From an uncultured Fibrobacter sp. (GTDB taxonomy: Bacteria; Fibrobacterota; Fibrobacteria; Fibrobacterales; Fibrobacteraceae), in the NCBI GenBank assembly GCA_946413655.1, contig CAMKLO010000002.1, positions 78,744-142,743 of the forward strand: DNA of 64,000 bases, written 5' to 3'. Numbering within the stretch: position 1 is the stretch's first letter; each line of letters begins with the position of its first letter. Made by a program: the position numbers and the translations under genes. This document shows positions 37,001 through 46,721 of this stretch, piece after piece. The notes under the pieces were generated by a model. The model had not been told where the DNA came from. It did not search any database and saw nothing but the letters and a program-made list of their open reading frames with translations.

Positions 37001-39881
37001 GCGGGCCGAAGGTGACTAGGGGCTTGCTTGGATCGACGCGGGGGACGACGAGGCCTGTTCCGCCAAACACCTGTCCGATGTAGCTTACAGGTGTTTCAAG
37101 ACTTGCGTCTGCACCGAGGTAAAGGCGAAGTTCGAAATCCTGGAAATCCGTCGTGTCGTTGTTGTCGATTTCGACGATAAAGTCGCCGCAATTTTTCCAA
37201 TTGTTGCCGGAACACTTGGACGTATTCTGGTAGGCGCTCGGCTTGATGTAAATGTCTAGGTCCGCATAAGCCGCGTGGGATTCCGTCTTGAACGAGAATT
37301 CTTCGGATGTCGTTGTGCCGGAGGAAACTGTAAAGAAGTATTCCGTGCCTGCTTCAAGTCCTGTGAGTATGGCTTCGTGGAAAAGTACGGCGCCACCGCT
37401 TGCTGCTGTTGATTGCGTATAGTTGCCTCTGGTCTTGCCGAAATTGACAATACCGTTCAAGCGGTCGGTTGACCACCAGTAAATCTTTGCACTGCGGTGA
37501 TCGACCTGGCAAATCGTAACGCCCTTGATTTGAGTGCCAACCGGAGTCATGGTGAACTTGTACCAATAACCGTGGTTGTCATCCGTGGTGAGGTTCCTCT
37601 TGGTGTCCATGCCTTCGAGGAAGAAGTAGTATGTTTGCCCCGGGGTAAGTCCGGTAAGCGTTACGGAACCGCCCTTGGATGCCTTTTCCTGCTGTACGGA
37701 TTTGGCCGTATTGGCATTTGTGGTAACGTCGTAGAATACGGTCACGATGGCGACTTCGTTAGCGTCCCAGCTCACGATGGCGGTGGAATCCGAAATAGGA
37801 GTTCCGACGATGTTGCTGAAAATCGGGCCTTCGTTATCGGGCGGGAGCGTTTCGGCGAGGCTCTGTGCCGGGAAGAGGAACTGTGCGGAGAAGTCGATGC
37901 AAGTTTCGGTGGAGGTGTATTTGCTCCAGTCTTCAATAAGCGTCTTTTCGGGGTCGCGTCCACCCATGAGGGCGCCTTTCGGGCATTTGTACTTGTATGG
38001 CATGCCGCCTGCGTTGTAGCCGTCAGGGTTTGCAGAACGGTTATGCGGATGTTGCGGGTTCTTGTCGCCTGCACCCATCAAAAGGGAAATATCCCACGGG
38101 TTTGCGCCGAGAGCGTAATACATGTTGTCCAAAGCCACTTTCAGGTAGCGTTCGTCCTTTGTGAGTTCGTACATCAAGAAAATGGAAACGGCGGTACCCA
38201 AGTTGTAGCGGATAACGCCCCAGTCAAAACTCGTCCAGACAAGGTTGTATGGAGTAATGACCTTGAGGTCGGTGCGGCCTTCATGCGGGTCGCCTGTGCC
38301 TACGCCCGGATTCACGAGAACCGTAGAGTCGCCCTGGTTCGTGGCATCATTCAGAATCTTGCGGAATGTGGCCATGGTACGCATCGAAAGCGAGTCGCGT
38401 TCGATTTCGCTAAGTCCGTATTCCGCGGCCGTTTCCTGGTTCTTCAGAATCAAGTTCTGGAATGCGAAAAGAACGTAGGTGTGGATGTTCTGGTAGTCCG
38501 TTGCCCAGCCTCCGGGCGAAAAACCGCTTTCATTGCCGAGGAATCCAGCCCTGAAGTAGTCTAGGTTGAACCGGTAGTTGGTGGGATTGTTGAAAATATT
38601 GGTGTTCTTGTAAAGGTCGTAACGGTAAGTCGTGTCCTTGGTGGCATACCACAAGGCGAGAGCCGCCGCTGCACCGTCGTCATAGCGTGGGCCGCCACCG
38701 GTGTAGAAACCAGGGAACGATGTTGTCTTTCCTGATTCATTACCGCTGCCGTAGTCAAAAAGCGGCATCATCACGTTCTTGTAGATGTCCTTTGCGGCTT
38801 CAAGGAGCGTGTCTGCGTAGGCTGCGTCATAGACGCGGTAACCAGCGGCAACGTTTGCAAGCGCTGCAACGAACATGCCGGAGGTGTTTGCGCCGATACC
38901 GGTCAATACGACGCGATCCGGCCCGCCTTTGGATTCCGGTTGCGCATCCTGGCGTTCCGGCAAATCCCAGAACTGGTGGTCCTTTTCGTCAACGCCCACG
39001 GAGTGGTACATGTCGTTTTTGGCAATCAAACCGTCTGCTTTGGATGCCCTGTAGAGTTTCAGAATAAAGTCTGCACCGATTTTGGCTTCGTGGAGAATGT
39101 CCGGAATACCATCTGTAAAGACTGTGTCGGCGTAAGATTCACCATAGCGGTCTTCAGCCTTGTTGGGGTAGGTGAGGTAAACCATTGAAAGTACATAAGC
39201 TGTATAACCGAGAGTTTCGGATACCTTGAAATGGTCACCGCAGTCGTGCCAGCCTCCTGTCAAGTCATGCCCGATTTTGGAGCCGTCCTTCAAGTGGCAA
39301 GGAGCATGGAAGTGCGATTTTGTGTTTCCGCAACGTTGGATGCCGAAGAACTGTAACGAGTTCTCGAGAATGGCATTGTAAATGGAGGGGTGAACATGGA
39401 AAGTTGCCGAGGTATCGTTCCCGACGACGAGGAAGTATTCGCCCGTTGTTGAAAGGGATGTGAAGTCGGCTCGGTACAAGTCTTCTTTCTGGGTGCTGAT
39501 GGAGTCCTGTTTGCCGAATTCGTAGATGCTTTCCAGGGAGTTGAACGAACCGTTAATCCAGATGTTGGGCTTTGTTGCGCCTTTCTTGATAAGCGTCAGG
39601 TTTCCGCCACCTGGCACTTCTTTACCACTGTTCGCGTCAATGACCTTGAAAGTTCTTTCCTTCGGGTCTGCCACGTAGGCGTACTTGTAATCCTGAGGTC
39701 TGAACCCGCTTTGGTTTATACGGATGGGGCGTCTGTCATAGACGTTGAGGGAGTCCAGGTATCGACGGCTGCAATCTGTACAAGTCCTGTCGATATTGGG
39801 AAGACTTGCTCGTTCTGCGGCAACTACTTGGTCTACGCAGAATAAAGCCAATAATGAAATTACGCTAATCAATTTTTTCAT
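34014..39881 (-). CDS. Giant secreted GH9 cellulase (third of the cluster)
   Basis: A 1955-residue secreted glycoside hydrolase. A signal peptide (MKKLISVISLLALFCVDQVVA) is followed by a CelD_N-type Ig domain (RPIRINQSGFRPQDYKYAYV) and a GH9 (alpha/alpha)6 barrel. The catalytic-base motif is at residues 213-216 in GGWHDCGDH (DCGD where DAGD is usual), the HNRSANPDGY loop matches the GH9 substrate-binding loop, and the catalytic acid is in STETCIDFSAQF. Two fibronectin-III-like domains (GTPISDSTAIVSWDANEVAIVTVFYD; CQVDHRSAKIYWWSTD), further beta domains with D-x-D-x-D-x-I-x-D repeats, and an FlgD-like end GTGAYIYKAEIEA...FGIKRTK follow. It sits 76 bases after the second GH9 gene and 26 bases before the kinase gene. 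Endo- or processive beta-1,4-glucanase activity is likely. Confidence 0.9.
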   Translation of the reverse strand: MKKLISVISLLALFCVDQVVAAERASLPNIDRTCTDCSRRYLDSLNVYDRRPIRINQSGFRPQDYKYAYVADPKERTFKVIDANSGKEVPGGGNLTLIKKGATKPNIWINGSFNSLESIYEFGKQDSISTQKEDLYRADFTSLSTTGEYFLVVGNDTSATFHVHPSIYNAILENSLQFFGIQRCGNTKSHFHAPCHLKDGSKIGHDLTGGWHDCGDHFKVSETLGYTAYVLSMVYLTYPNKAEDRYGESYADTVFTDGIPDILHEAKIGADFILKLYRASKADGLIAKNDMYHSVGVDEKDHQFWDLPERQDAQPESKGGPDRVVLTGIGANTSGMFVAALANVAAGYRVYDAAYADTLLEAAKDIYKNVMMPLFDYGSGNESGKTTSFPGFYTGGGPRYDDGAAAALALWYATKDTTYRYDLYKNTNIFNNPTNYRFNLDYFRAGFLGNESGFSPGGWATDYQNIHTYVLFAFQNLILKNQETAAEYGLSEIERDSLSMRTMATFRKILNDATNQGDSTVLVNPGVGTGDPHEGRTDLKVITPYNLVWTSFDWGVIRYNLGTAVSIFLMYELTKDERYLKVALDNMYYALGANPWDISLLMGAGDKNPQHPHNRSANPDGYNAGGMPYKYKCPKGALMGGRDPEKTLIEDWSKYTSTETCIDFSAQFLFPAQSLAETLPPDNEGPIFSNIVGTPISDSTAIVSWDANEVAIVTVFYDVTTNANTAKSVQQEKASKGGSVTLTGLTPGQTYYFFLEGMDTKRNLTTDDNHGYWYKFTMTPVGTQIKGVTICQVDHRSAKIYWWSTDRLNGIVNFGKTRGNYTQSTAASGGAVLFHEAILTGLEAGTEYFFTVSSGTTTSEEFSFKTESHAAYADLDIYIKPSAYQNTSKCSGNNWKNCGDFIVEIDNNDTTDFQDFELRLYLGADASLETPVSYIGQVFGGTGLVVPRVDPSKPLVTFGPQTQDKAGQYYLPITVNDKLYVSGRIIFQIKWLNATYANFNDGWSLIAHTGDDAPEQFEGIDLTQAPYYTGSETAQLERNSRGEKVIAMVRDPYVPVYYHGKHIYGYAPDDTPETGPQVNRNVEITFTSPFVTPHYSVEKEDTLTTYSATSKVSPTGLLDAVEMNSNPYPFEYVNPKRTDAITFGKQDTVLAYGNNYIEWVSWHNRNANQKSENKYDCACAYVRSNVEIDSITIPPEKRYLVFDKNNVVGYKNKFIEVQISLLDSNLELLKDEKNLNVDLVTEDPNVLFYTDPTATIPVTSVTLYDGVATIYVSSKIAVKTTISATHVSNKDYAYTPATAELNIEDLPPWPIIDKAKIVDLDCDHIPDAMDITLSSEYLEKQRFTSITFTYENKEYTSSTVKSLSGRSLVVNIDVPKEVVTNATGKITLTSDIQGQVKTVDDSYSDGMPPALISATILERQDTATADHLYLQFSEPISAPGTNFPLVLYGTDKTTKAATPIVTSAKLYNEAKNIWDFEIAFDAANNSLVNAGMWGQLDPAGSITDLNGNGVAGVCTPEKVEILLKILPIPMIYAVITDKNQNGYASHVDVVFERAPDAKHIPEKLEIIFGLAKPETLTVEKNLLAFNGANLSIDLVKPFQFGNTAGPFDGMLPGGKMLSHAGLVTQYLGTGAATETSTVLAEDKVGPVYVSAIISQTATADILNITASEPLVLADSSQQFYRHMRADKQSNAFSSNFSNWSYSQNNSGLSILYMGDFVGAVMEGDFVRMGSMMTSSFKDANGNYPEFDVPWIPIDGNGAPKIKFDMDLRNNITDANSNNRTMVNVPETMRLYVKNQTSNKFDLIQNGNVTLAGIDSTDINGAIFDVKLTVPRGASFGEECAWEKLLVKFNIPIYSNLGNFVNRFHQSFYVDPKIHLMSNNNIEFIIEWANKSPSGLRSKEDRAVGTGAYIYKAEIEATFSPNMNNPEVKNDPKIAKNFSSKASFEQKRTFGIKRTK

Positions 39882-39917
39882 GTTTGTGCAATCTCCTAAA
39901 ACCCAATCAAAAATAAA

Positions 39918-39948
39918 GAGCTGCCAGGACGCTTAAATCCTGGAGCTC
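39918..39948 (-). terminator. Terminator between the second and third GH9 genes
   Basis: On the minus strand GAGCT(C)CCAGGA...TCCTGG(C)AGCTC forms an 11-bp stem with one bulge, followed by TTTATTTTT. It lies 10 bases past the stop of the second GH9 gene, so the third is either expressed by read-through or from a promoter in the remaining ~40 bases. Confidence 0.75.
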
Positions 39949-39957
39949 TCCGGTTCA

Positions 39958-42900
39958 CTATTTCCTCCTCTTGAAGCCAAGAGTCTTTGTTGTGTTGTCG
40001 CTTGTTTTTTCGACCCTGTCGCCGGCAGCTTTGCAAGATGCCTTGTAGTCGTTGCTTGTTTCTTCGAAAGCTATTGCGCAGAAGGATTCCGCTCTGAAAT
40101 CGAATTTAGCAATGTAGGCGCCAGTTCCAATCTTGTGCCCCTTCTTTGCAACAGGGGCTTCGTTGTCTTTGGCCGCCCATTCCAAATTGAGCTTGAGGCT
40201 ACCGTTATCGATAAAGTTCCTCATCGGGGCAAATTTTTCTTTCGGGATGTCTAGCTTATATGTGTTGATATACTGCCCGAGGTTGTCGTAGAGATCCATG
40301 ACAATCTTCAAGCTGTAATCGTACATATACTGTCCGCCATGAGTCATGAAACTTGCGGAAGGCATCGAAATCTCGATTTTGAAGGTCGGACCCGAACCAA
40401 TGTAGACAGCCGTATCGATTTGACCGAGGCTTGTTCCGTCTGTGCTGATGAAGTTATGCTTACCGTCGATTGTCGCTGTCATGACGAACGCATCGTTATT
40501 TGTTGCTTCTGGGCGTCCGACATAGGCGTTATTTCCCGGCGTGGCAACTGGTTTGGAAAGCGTAGTCGTGAAACGGACGTTGTCGTCACCAGTGATACGG
40601 ACATAAGGATTCTGCACAGTCGGGACGTTGTTGTTCTTGTCGATGTAGGCGGCTCCGAGGACGTCAGGAACAAGACGGATGCGGTCACCGGCATGGACTA
40701 TGTTGTCATTCTCTTTATAGGTGAAGAGATACGTTTTTCCGGATCCTTGAGGCTTTTCTGGCGGGATTAATTCACCGCGTTCACGCTGGATGTATTTGCC
40801 AACATCGAGCATATTAACAGGTTCGGATATATTGACAGAGAGGAGGTCGTTGATCATGCGGGCGCTGGAAATGACCGGAGAGCACTTGTCGTACAATGTG
40901 AATGTCGATTCGAAGAATCCGTTTGCAACACCCTTGTGCGGGGATATCGTGCCGTTACCGTCCTTCTCACCGCTTGTAGAACCGTAAGGATAGGCGAGGT
41001 TTGCCGGAATTTTGATCTCGATAATGCTGTAGGTGTTGACGGAATCCTTCGACGTCACCGAGTCAATCATGACTTTGAAAGATGCGGAGACTGAGTCACG
41101 GATGGTCCAGTAACTTTCCTTGGGCTTGATGGTACCGCCGGTGGTATCGGCCGTGGTCCTGAACGAACGCGTAATGCCCGGATTTCCCCAGACAGTCACA
41201 ATGCTATCGAACATGTCCTTTGTCTTGAGCTTTTGTTCGAACATGATGTAGACCTTGTCCGGGATGCCGTCGCCTTCCAAGTCAATCATTTCGGCATGAT
41301 AGACGCCGACTGGTCTGGAAATGAGCGTTACCGTGACGGTCTTGCAACCGGCAGCGTTGATTCCGTTGAAACTCTGGTCGGTGATGGTGAAATCGTTTGT
41401 TGTTCTTGGAGTGACTTGTGCTCCAACCGGTACTAGAGCGTTGTTCGTATTACCGCTGATGATAAATGTCCAGCTCTTTCCGTTGTTCGTCGTAGTTCCC
41501 TTTCCGACAACTGTAGGTACGCCTACAGCTCCGGCGATGGCGAGCGGCCATTCGCTTTCGGGCGAGAGAATTACCGGTTCCGAGAATGCCACCATGACGG
41601 TATCGAGACCGCTGTTGTCGCTGTCGGATTTTTCAAGGATGGATACGCTTTCGAGTGTGGGAAGGATACCGTCCGTAATCCTTACCGTTTCCGGGCTCGC
41701 ATTGCCGTGGTCGTTTACGTAAGTCGTTATCGTTCCGGACGGATTTGCGTTTGTTTGGACAAGGCTCGTGTCGATCGGGATGATGACGTCGTTCTTGTCG
41801 GCGTACTTGGAGGCGTCGAGCGCTACCTTCACGGAATCGGCCATGCCTTCGATAAAGTACTTGATGCTGTCGAGCTTGTAGTCCTCGTTGAGCTTGTTCG
41901 AGAAGACGATTCTCAGCTGGTCAGTCTTGTTGTCGCAGTCAGTATCTTCAGCAAGCACTTTCTGCGGTACGGGCACCTTGGATTCGGCGAAGAACGTGTA
42001 CTTGGAAATATCGTCTTCGTCATCCGGGTCGATATAGACGATTTGGATGGTGTCACCGGGGAAGAACGAAATTTCGGAAGACTGGTTCCTTGTTTCCTTG
42101 GAGTGGCTCACTGCCGTAATCGGGCCTCCGACAAAGTGTCCGGGGTTCGCCGGGTCGGCGTTCAAGGTCACGGTGAGTTCGTCGTCCTTCTTGCTGTTGA
42201 TAATCTTGATATCGACGCTCTTGGCATTGCTCTTGATCTTGTCCTTGTCCATCAAGTCGATGTAGAACGTCGTACCTTCAGGATTGGCGGGGCTGATCAC
42301 CGGGTTCCCCTGGGCGTCCTTGATGACAAACTGGGAGGCCGTGGCGTCGCCCTTGGTGAAGTTTATGTAGTAGGTCCTGTTCTCGAATGCGCAACCGCCG
42401 CCTTCGACACAAGTTTCGCAAGTGGGGTTCGGACCAGCAAATATGGTGAGGTCTACTTTCTTGCTGCCAAGAGTCATCTTGACCGGGATATCGAGATCCC
42501 ACATGTCGGTCGGGATGTCGTACTTGGCGATAATCTTTGTTCCGGATTCGTCGAGGATCCATTTGTCGAGTCCGTCGAAGAATGCCATGCCGCTAATCTT
42601 CACGCCGTTGGCCCAAATCTTCGTGATGAAGCCGCCTTCGGTAATGTGGGCCTTTCCGGTGACATGGACGGTGCTGCTGGTCTGGTCAATATCGATATGG
42701 GAGCCGTTGGAAACGTTGAACGGAGGATCGAGTGTTACCGTCATCCTGTATTTGGCTCTCTTGGTTTCCATTTCTTTCTTGGACGGGCTGTATCCCCAAA
42801 TGAATTCGTCTTTACGATAGACGGAAACGTAGGGATTGTCTGGTGCTACGTCAAAGTTGTCGTCTCCTTCATTCTTAGGTATGCACGGCATGCCAGGGTA

Positions 42901-45900
42901 GTCTTTTTCTTCGTTGTTTGTACGGGAATGTGGCATCCAGCTCCAGTCGCCCGGATTCTCGTTCAGAGTGAGCGCCGCGGCATATTCATAGGACGGGGCG
43001 TACCACTTGTTATTTTCCAAGCAGTAAAGCTTTTTCTTCGGGGCTTCGTTCATTAAGTCCTTATATGGTGGGTATGGGCTTCGGTGGTCGAATCTTACGT
43101 CAAAGCGTAAGCGGCTCGCGCTCTGGATGACTGTGGAACCGAGGTTTAGCGGGAAGTACCATTGCCAGGTTCCCGTCGCTTCGTCGTAGGTGTCCTCAAT
43201 TTTGATCGGGTGGGCGTCGCGGAGGTTCCTTTCTAGTTCATCCTTCGTTTCCGGGGAACAATTTCCGCTGAAGCCTGCGGAGGAGTATGCGTTACAGATG
43301 TCCGTGCCCATGCCGATATCGTTTTCGATTTCATCGGTTCCGCGCATGTAGATTCTAATCGTCAAGCTGTCGAATGGTCTTGATTCGTTGTTGAAGACGT
43401 TTATGTTCACCATGGCCATGTCGCCTTGCCACGGATACTGGTAGGTCTTCACGCTGAAGTCGTACCACATTACAGGAGTCGTGAACTTGAGCAGGTTATT
43501 GTCGTCGTCAACGGTGGTTTGTACGCCATTGCTTTCGACCATGAAGTAGTAGGTCGTCTTTTCCTTGAGTCCGCCGATTTTCACGTAGTGGAACTGTGTT
43601 GGGATACCGGAGACGTCGGCGTTGCCGGCACCGGAATTGAACGCAAAATCGCTGGCGTTGGTGTGCGGCTTTGTATCCCAGTAAATTTTGGACTCGTATT
43701 CGCCGTTCGGGGTGTACCACATGATTTCGGCACTGTCGGCAGTAACGTTACAGACGGTGACGTTTGCGATGTTTGCGGGGTCGGCTGTGGGGCGCGTCGT
43801 GAACGTGAACGGTGTCAGCGGGTCTTCCCTGGCGTACTTCGTCTTTGTGTTTGCCGGGTTGTAGGCGTTTGCACCTGTGACGTAGAAGTAATAGGTAGTA
43901 CCCGGTTTCAGGTCGCGCAAGACGATATCGTGCTTTACTCCAGAGTTTTCGCTTGATGCGGTCTTGTCGTACTGGCCTTCTGTTGTGCCATAGTGGATGG
44001 TGGCCGTGCCACGTACGGAGAGCTTGATGGTCACGATGGCGGAGTCCACGCTCACATGGCGGATTTCGACATCGATATCCGGGGCGGTAGTCTTGTCGAT
44101 TTGCTTGGAGGCGAGGGTTACTGTACTTACTAAAGTTGCGGCAGCGTCGATACAGATTTCGGACATTTCATAGTCTTCCCAGCTCAGCTTGCCTGCTTTT
44201 CCCATATTTCCGTCTCCGTCAGGACCGCCTGTCGGGGGAACTGCGCCATAAAGACCGCCGACAGGGGGTCTGTAGTAGTATTTCGTCTTTCCGCCAGGCA
44301 CGTTTGTACCTTCGGGGTTTGCTCCACGGTGGTGCGGGTGGGCGTCGTTCTTGTCGCCGATGCCCATGATAAAGGAAATATCCCAGGGGTTCACACCGAG
44401 CAGGTAGTTCAGTTGGTTGATGCCTAGCTGTTTGGCTTCAGCGGCTTTCCAGTTCGGAGTTCCCATGTTGGGGAGTGAAAGGCCCTTCTTTTCGATGTCG
44501 TTGGCGACATCGGCGTAGGCCAGAACTTCAAAGATATCACCAGCACGGTAACGGTTGTAGATCCAGTTCTGGTCGGTGTGCATGGTGTACCAAATCTTGT
44601 CATAGGTGAATTGGCTTTGTTTCCAAATATTGGGAACTTGCGGCATGATAAAGGTTTCTGGAGTTCCGTCGTAGCTGCCCATATCGCCTAGGTTCGCAAT
44701 CATGTTGGCAACGCAGTCTTCGATAGCGTTCAGCCATTCCGTTTCGGAGAGTCCGTATTTTTGGATGGCCGTGTCCTTGTCGGCAAGGATAAGCTTGTAC
44801 AATCCGTAAAGCGCGTAAGAATAGGAGTTTGCCCAGCTGGTGTTCTTTACATTCTTGAGGAAGGCTTTGTCGGCTGTGACGAACCAGCCACCGTCAAAAA
44901 ATCCTGCACCTTGACCATATTGCTGGTTTGCACCTAGCAGATTCTTAGTACGGAGGGCGTAGTCGGCGTATTCCTTTTTGCCAGTTGCATAGAGGAGCGC
45001 AACAGATGCCAACGCCATATCATCAACAAATTCGTTGTTTCCTTGGTAAGCGGGGGAAGAAATTGCCAAAGCCTTGTTATGGGTGATTGTCTTTCCACCA
45101 TCATAGTTTCTCTTGCCTTGTGCCACGGCGTTGGCGAAGTCGAACATTTTTTCGGCGACCATGATGCAGCTGTCGGCGAAAGCCTTATGTTCGGGGTATT
45201 CGGAATACAGCTTGCCTACGAGAGCGAGACCCGCGGCCGTTTCGCCACCGACGTTGGCTCCGATTTCGCCAAGACGGACAGTTCTTGTTCCTGGACCGCC
45301 ACGGTCTGTCGCTTCTGCGGAATTACCGATAGGGAGATCGTCCTGGTTCTCAGGAGGGCCCCACCATCCGTGGTCCGAACCGAAGTTACCAACGGAGAGA
45401 GCCATGTCGTCGATGACTCCCTTGGCGCGAATGAAGGAACGCAGGACGAAGTCGGCCCCATGCTTTGCTTCGCGGAGCATGTCCGGAATGCCGTCCTTGT
45501 TGATGGTTTCGTTCTGGTTGAATGCGTAGTTGTCTTCGTCGGCGTTCGGGTTCGTTGCCGCCATCAACGCTACGACCATGAAGGCGTACATTTGGGTCTG
45601 GGATTCCTTCAGGTGGTCACCGCAGTCGTAGTAGCCGCCCTGGAGAGTTCCTGCCGTGGCGGCGTTATAAGGTCCGCGAACATCCTCGGGTCCTTCTGTA
45701 ACCGGACCTGCACCATCCAGGGCATGGCTAGAACCGCCATTACGGAACCAGGATTCCGCGATACCGCTACGGTTGACTCCATAGAACTTGAGGGCTGCGG
45801 CTTTCACCATGGAATAGAGTCTGTCGCTTACAATGAATGTGCTCGAAATATCTTTGCCAACTTTAATGCGTAGACGCGTCTCAAGAGGGACGTTCTGGGG

Positions 45901-46431
45901 AACGTGGCCCATTTTCAAGTCTCCGGAGGGGCCGGTGGCCCTTACTGTATAACGCTGCTGGTCGTTGGTGGCTGCATTCGTGCCTGCGGTAATCCGCCAT
46001 GTGGAAGAAGCCTTTTTATTAAGTGGGGTTAGTGATCCGGTTATGGCTGGGGATAAAGATTTGCCGTTGACATCGACGATTTCGAAAGAAGATTCGCTAC
46101 CCACGTAATAGAACATACGTTCCGGGTCGTCTTCCAGATATCCGGCCTGGTTCACGCGGATAGGGGATATCTTGACGTTCATTGCATCTAGGTACGCTTG
46201 GTTCAGCGAGTCGGGAATAAATACGTTTGGAGCATAAGACGCCGGTGTCAGGTTTTTTGGCAACATGTTCCTTTTCTTGGTAACCGATGTGTCAAAATTC
46301 TTGAAAACAGTGCTGTCCCAGGTAAGTGGGTATATCGGTCTAAGCAAGTCATAAGGAGTGGGCTGCTCCTGCTGCGCGGCCACGAAACTGGCTGCGGCGC
46401 ATAATGCTAACAGGTACTTCTTAATAGACAC
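39958..46431 (-). CDS. Giant secreted GH9 cellulase (second of the cluster)
   Basis: A 2157-residue secreted cellulase. The ORF track runs up to 46557, but GTG 46431 is preceded by AAGGAGA and gives a clean signal peptide (MSIKKYLLALCAAASFVAA). A CelD_N-like domain (SPIRVNQAGYLEDD) and GH9 barrel follow, with DCGD in GGYYDCGDHLKE, HPHHRGANPEGTN, and the acid in MSEICIDAAATL. Downstream are two fibronectin-III-like domains, a ~450-residue region with a CxxC-x5-C motif (CETCVEGGGC), several 'D-x-D-G-x-x-D-x-x-x-I-x-F' repeats (EDTDCDNKTDQLRIVF, DLEGDGIPDKVYIMF), and a C-terminal Ig-like end (GTGAYIAKFDF...LGFKRRK). It is a close paralogue of the first GH9 gene over its whole length, so the pair arose by tandem duplication. 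Confidence 0.9.
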   Translation of the reverse strand: MSIKKYLLALCAAASFVAAQQEQPTPYDLLRPIYPLTWDSTVFKNFDTSVTKKRNMLPKNLTPASYAPNVFIPDSLNQAYLDAMNVKISPIRVNQAGYLEDDPERMFYYVGSESSFEIVDVNGKSLSPAITGSLTPLNKKASSTWRITAGTNAATNDQQRYTVRATGPSGDLKMGHVPQNVPLETRLRIKVGKDISSTFIVSDRLYSMVKAAALKFYGVNRSGIAESWFRNGGSSHALDGAGPVTEGPEDVRGPYNAATAGTLQGGYYDCGDHLKESQTQMYAFMVVALMAATNPNADEDNYAFNQNETINKDGIPDMLREAKHGADFVLRSFIRAKGVIDDMALSVGNFGSDHGWWGPPENQDDLPIGNSAEATDRGGPGTRTVRLGEIGANVGGETAAGLALVGKLYSEYPEHKAFADSCIMVAEKMFDFANAVAQGKRNYDGGKTITHNKALAISSPAYQGNNEFVDDMALASVALLYATGKKEYADYALRTKNLLGANQQYGQGAGFFDGGWFVTADKAFLKNVKNTSWANSYSYALYGLYKLILADKDTAIQKYGLSETEWLNAIEDCVANMIANLGDMGSYDGTPETFIMPQVPNIWKQSQFTYDKIWYTMHTDQNWIYNRYRAGDIFEVLAYADVANDIEKKGLSLPNMGTPNWKAAEAKQLGINQLNYLLGVNPWDISFIMGIGDKNDAHPHHRGANPEGTNVPGGKTKYYYRPPVGGLYGAVPPTGGPDGDGNMGKAGKLSWEDYEMSEICIDAAATLVSTVTLASKQIDKTTAPDIDVEIRHVSVDSAIVTIKLSVRGTATIHYGTTEGQYDKTASSENSGVKHDIVLRDLKPGTTYYFYVTGANAYNPANTKTKYAREDPLTPFTFTTRPTADPANIANVTVCNVTADSAEIMWYTPNGEYESKIYWDTKPHTNASDFAFNSGAGNADVSGIPTQFHYVKIGGLKEKTTYYFMVESNGVQTTVDDDNNLLKFTTPVMWYDFSVKTYQYPWQGDMAMVNINVFNNESRPFDSLTIRIYMRGTDEIENDIGMGTDICNAYSSAGFSGNCSPETKDELERNLRDAHPIKIEDTYDEATGTWQWYFPLNLGSTVIQSASRLRFDVRFDHRSPYPPYKDLMNEAPKKKLYCLENNKWYAPSYEYAAALTLNENPGDWSWMPHSRTNNEEKDYPGMPCIPKNEGDDNFDVAPDNPYVSVYRKDEFIWGYSPSKKEMETKRAKYRMTVTLDPPFNVSNGSHIDIDQTSSTVHVTGKAHITEGGFITKIWANGVKISGMAFFDGLDKWILDESGTKIIAKYDIPTDMWDLDIPVKMTLGSKKVDLTIFAGPNPTCETCVEGGGCAFENRTYYINFTKGDATASQFVIKDAQGNPVISPANPEGTTFYIDLMDKDKIKSNAKSVDIKIINSKKDDELTVTLNADPANPGHFVGGPITAVSHSKETRNQSSEISFFPGDTIQIVYIDPDDEDDISKYTFFAESKVPVPQKVLAEDTDCDNKTDQLRIVFSNKLNEDYKLDSIKYFIEGMADSVKVALDASKYADKNDVIIPIDTSLVQTNANPSGTITTYVNDHGNASPETVRITDGILPTLESVSILEKSDSDNSGLDTVMVAFSEPVILSPESEWPLAIAGAVGVPTVVGKGTTTNNGKSWTFIISGNTNNALVPVGAQVTPRTTNDFTITDQSFNGINAAGCKTVTVTLISRPVGVYHAEMIDLEGDGIPDKVYIMFEQKLKTKDMFDSIVTVWGNPGITRSFRTTADTTGGTIKPKESYWTIRDSVSASFKVMIDSVTSKDSVNTYSIIEIKIPANLAYPYGSTSGEKDGNGTISPHKGVANGFFESTFTLYDKCSPVISSARMINDLLSVNISEPVNMLDVGKYIQRERGELIPPEKPQGSGKTYLFTYKENDNIVHAGDRIRLVPDVLGAAYIDKNNNVPTVQNPYVRITGDDNVRFTTTLSKPVATPGNNAYVGRPEATNNDAFVMTATIDGKHNFISTDGTSLGQIDTAVYIGSGPTFKIEISMPSASFMTHGGQYMYDYSLKIVMDLYDNLGQYINTYKLDIPKEKFAPMRNFIDNGSLKLNLEWAAKDNEAPVAKKGHKIGTGAYIAKFDFRAESFCAIAFEETSNDYKASCKAAGDRVEKTSDNTTKTLGFKRRK

Positions 46432-46458
46432 GTTGTCTCCTTTACATATGGAAAAATC

Positions 46459-46478
46459 GGGCAAAACGAGTCTTGCCC
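46459..46478 (-). promoter_or_regulatory. Leader hairpin before the second GH9 gene
   Basis: In RNA sense GGGCAAGA-CUCG-UUUUGCCC has eight pairs, one of them G.U, followed by GAUUUUU and, about 15 bases later, AAGGAGA. It is the counterpart of the perfect hairpin before the first GH9 gene. Confidence 0.55.
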
Positions 46479-46697
46479 TCTGACTATATTCTATCAAAAG
46501 ATAAAATAGATTATTTATGTAAAAATGTATTGTGATATATTCCTTTTTTGTTCTCAAAATATTCTTCAGTTTGCTTTTTATTCCTTTAAATGTATCATAT
46601 GAATAAAGAACATGAAAAAATAAAGTAATTGAAAACTTCTGGCTTTCTTTTTAACTGAACAATGTATCTGAAATTTTACAAACAAGAAAGAAAAAGG

Positions 46698-46721
46698 CTC
46701 CTGAATCGTCAAATCCAGGAG
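46698..46721 (-). terminator. Terminator of the first GH9 gene
   Basis: On the minus strand CTCCTG-N12-CAGGAG is followed by CCTTTTTCTTTCTTG, six bases past the stop of the first GH9 gene. The loop and stem words (CTCCTGGATT...) resemble those of the terminator after the second GH9 gene. Confidence 0.65.

Noticed and set aside
46432-46557. 42-residue N-terminal extension of the second GH9 protein
   Set aside because: GTG 46431 follows AAGGAGA, starts the signal peptide, and matches the start of the first GH9 paralogue; the extension covers the promoter and hairpin.
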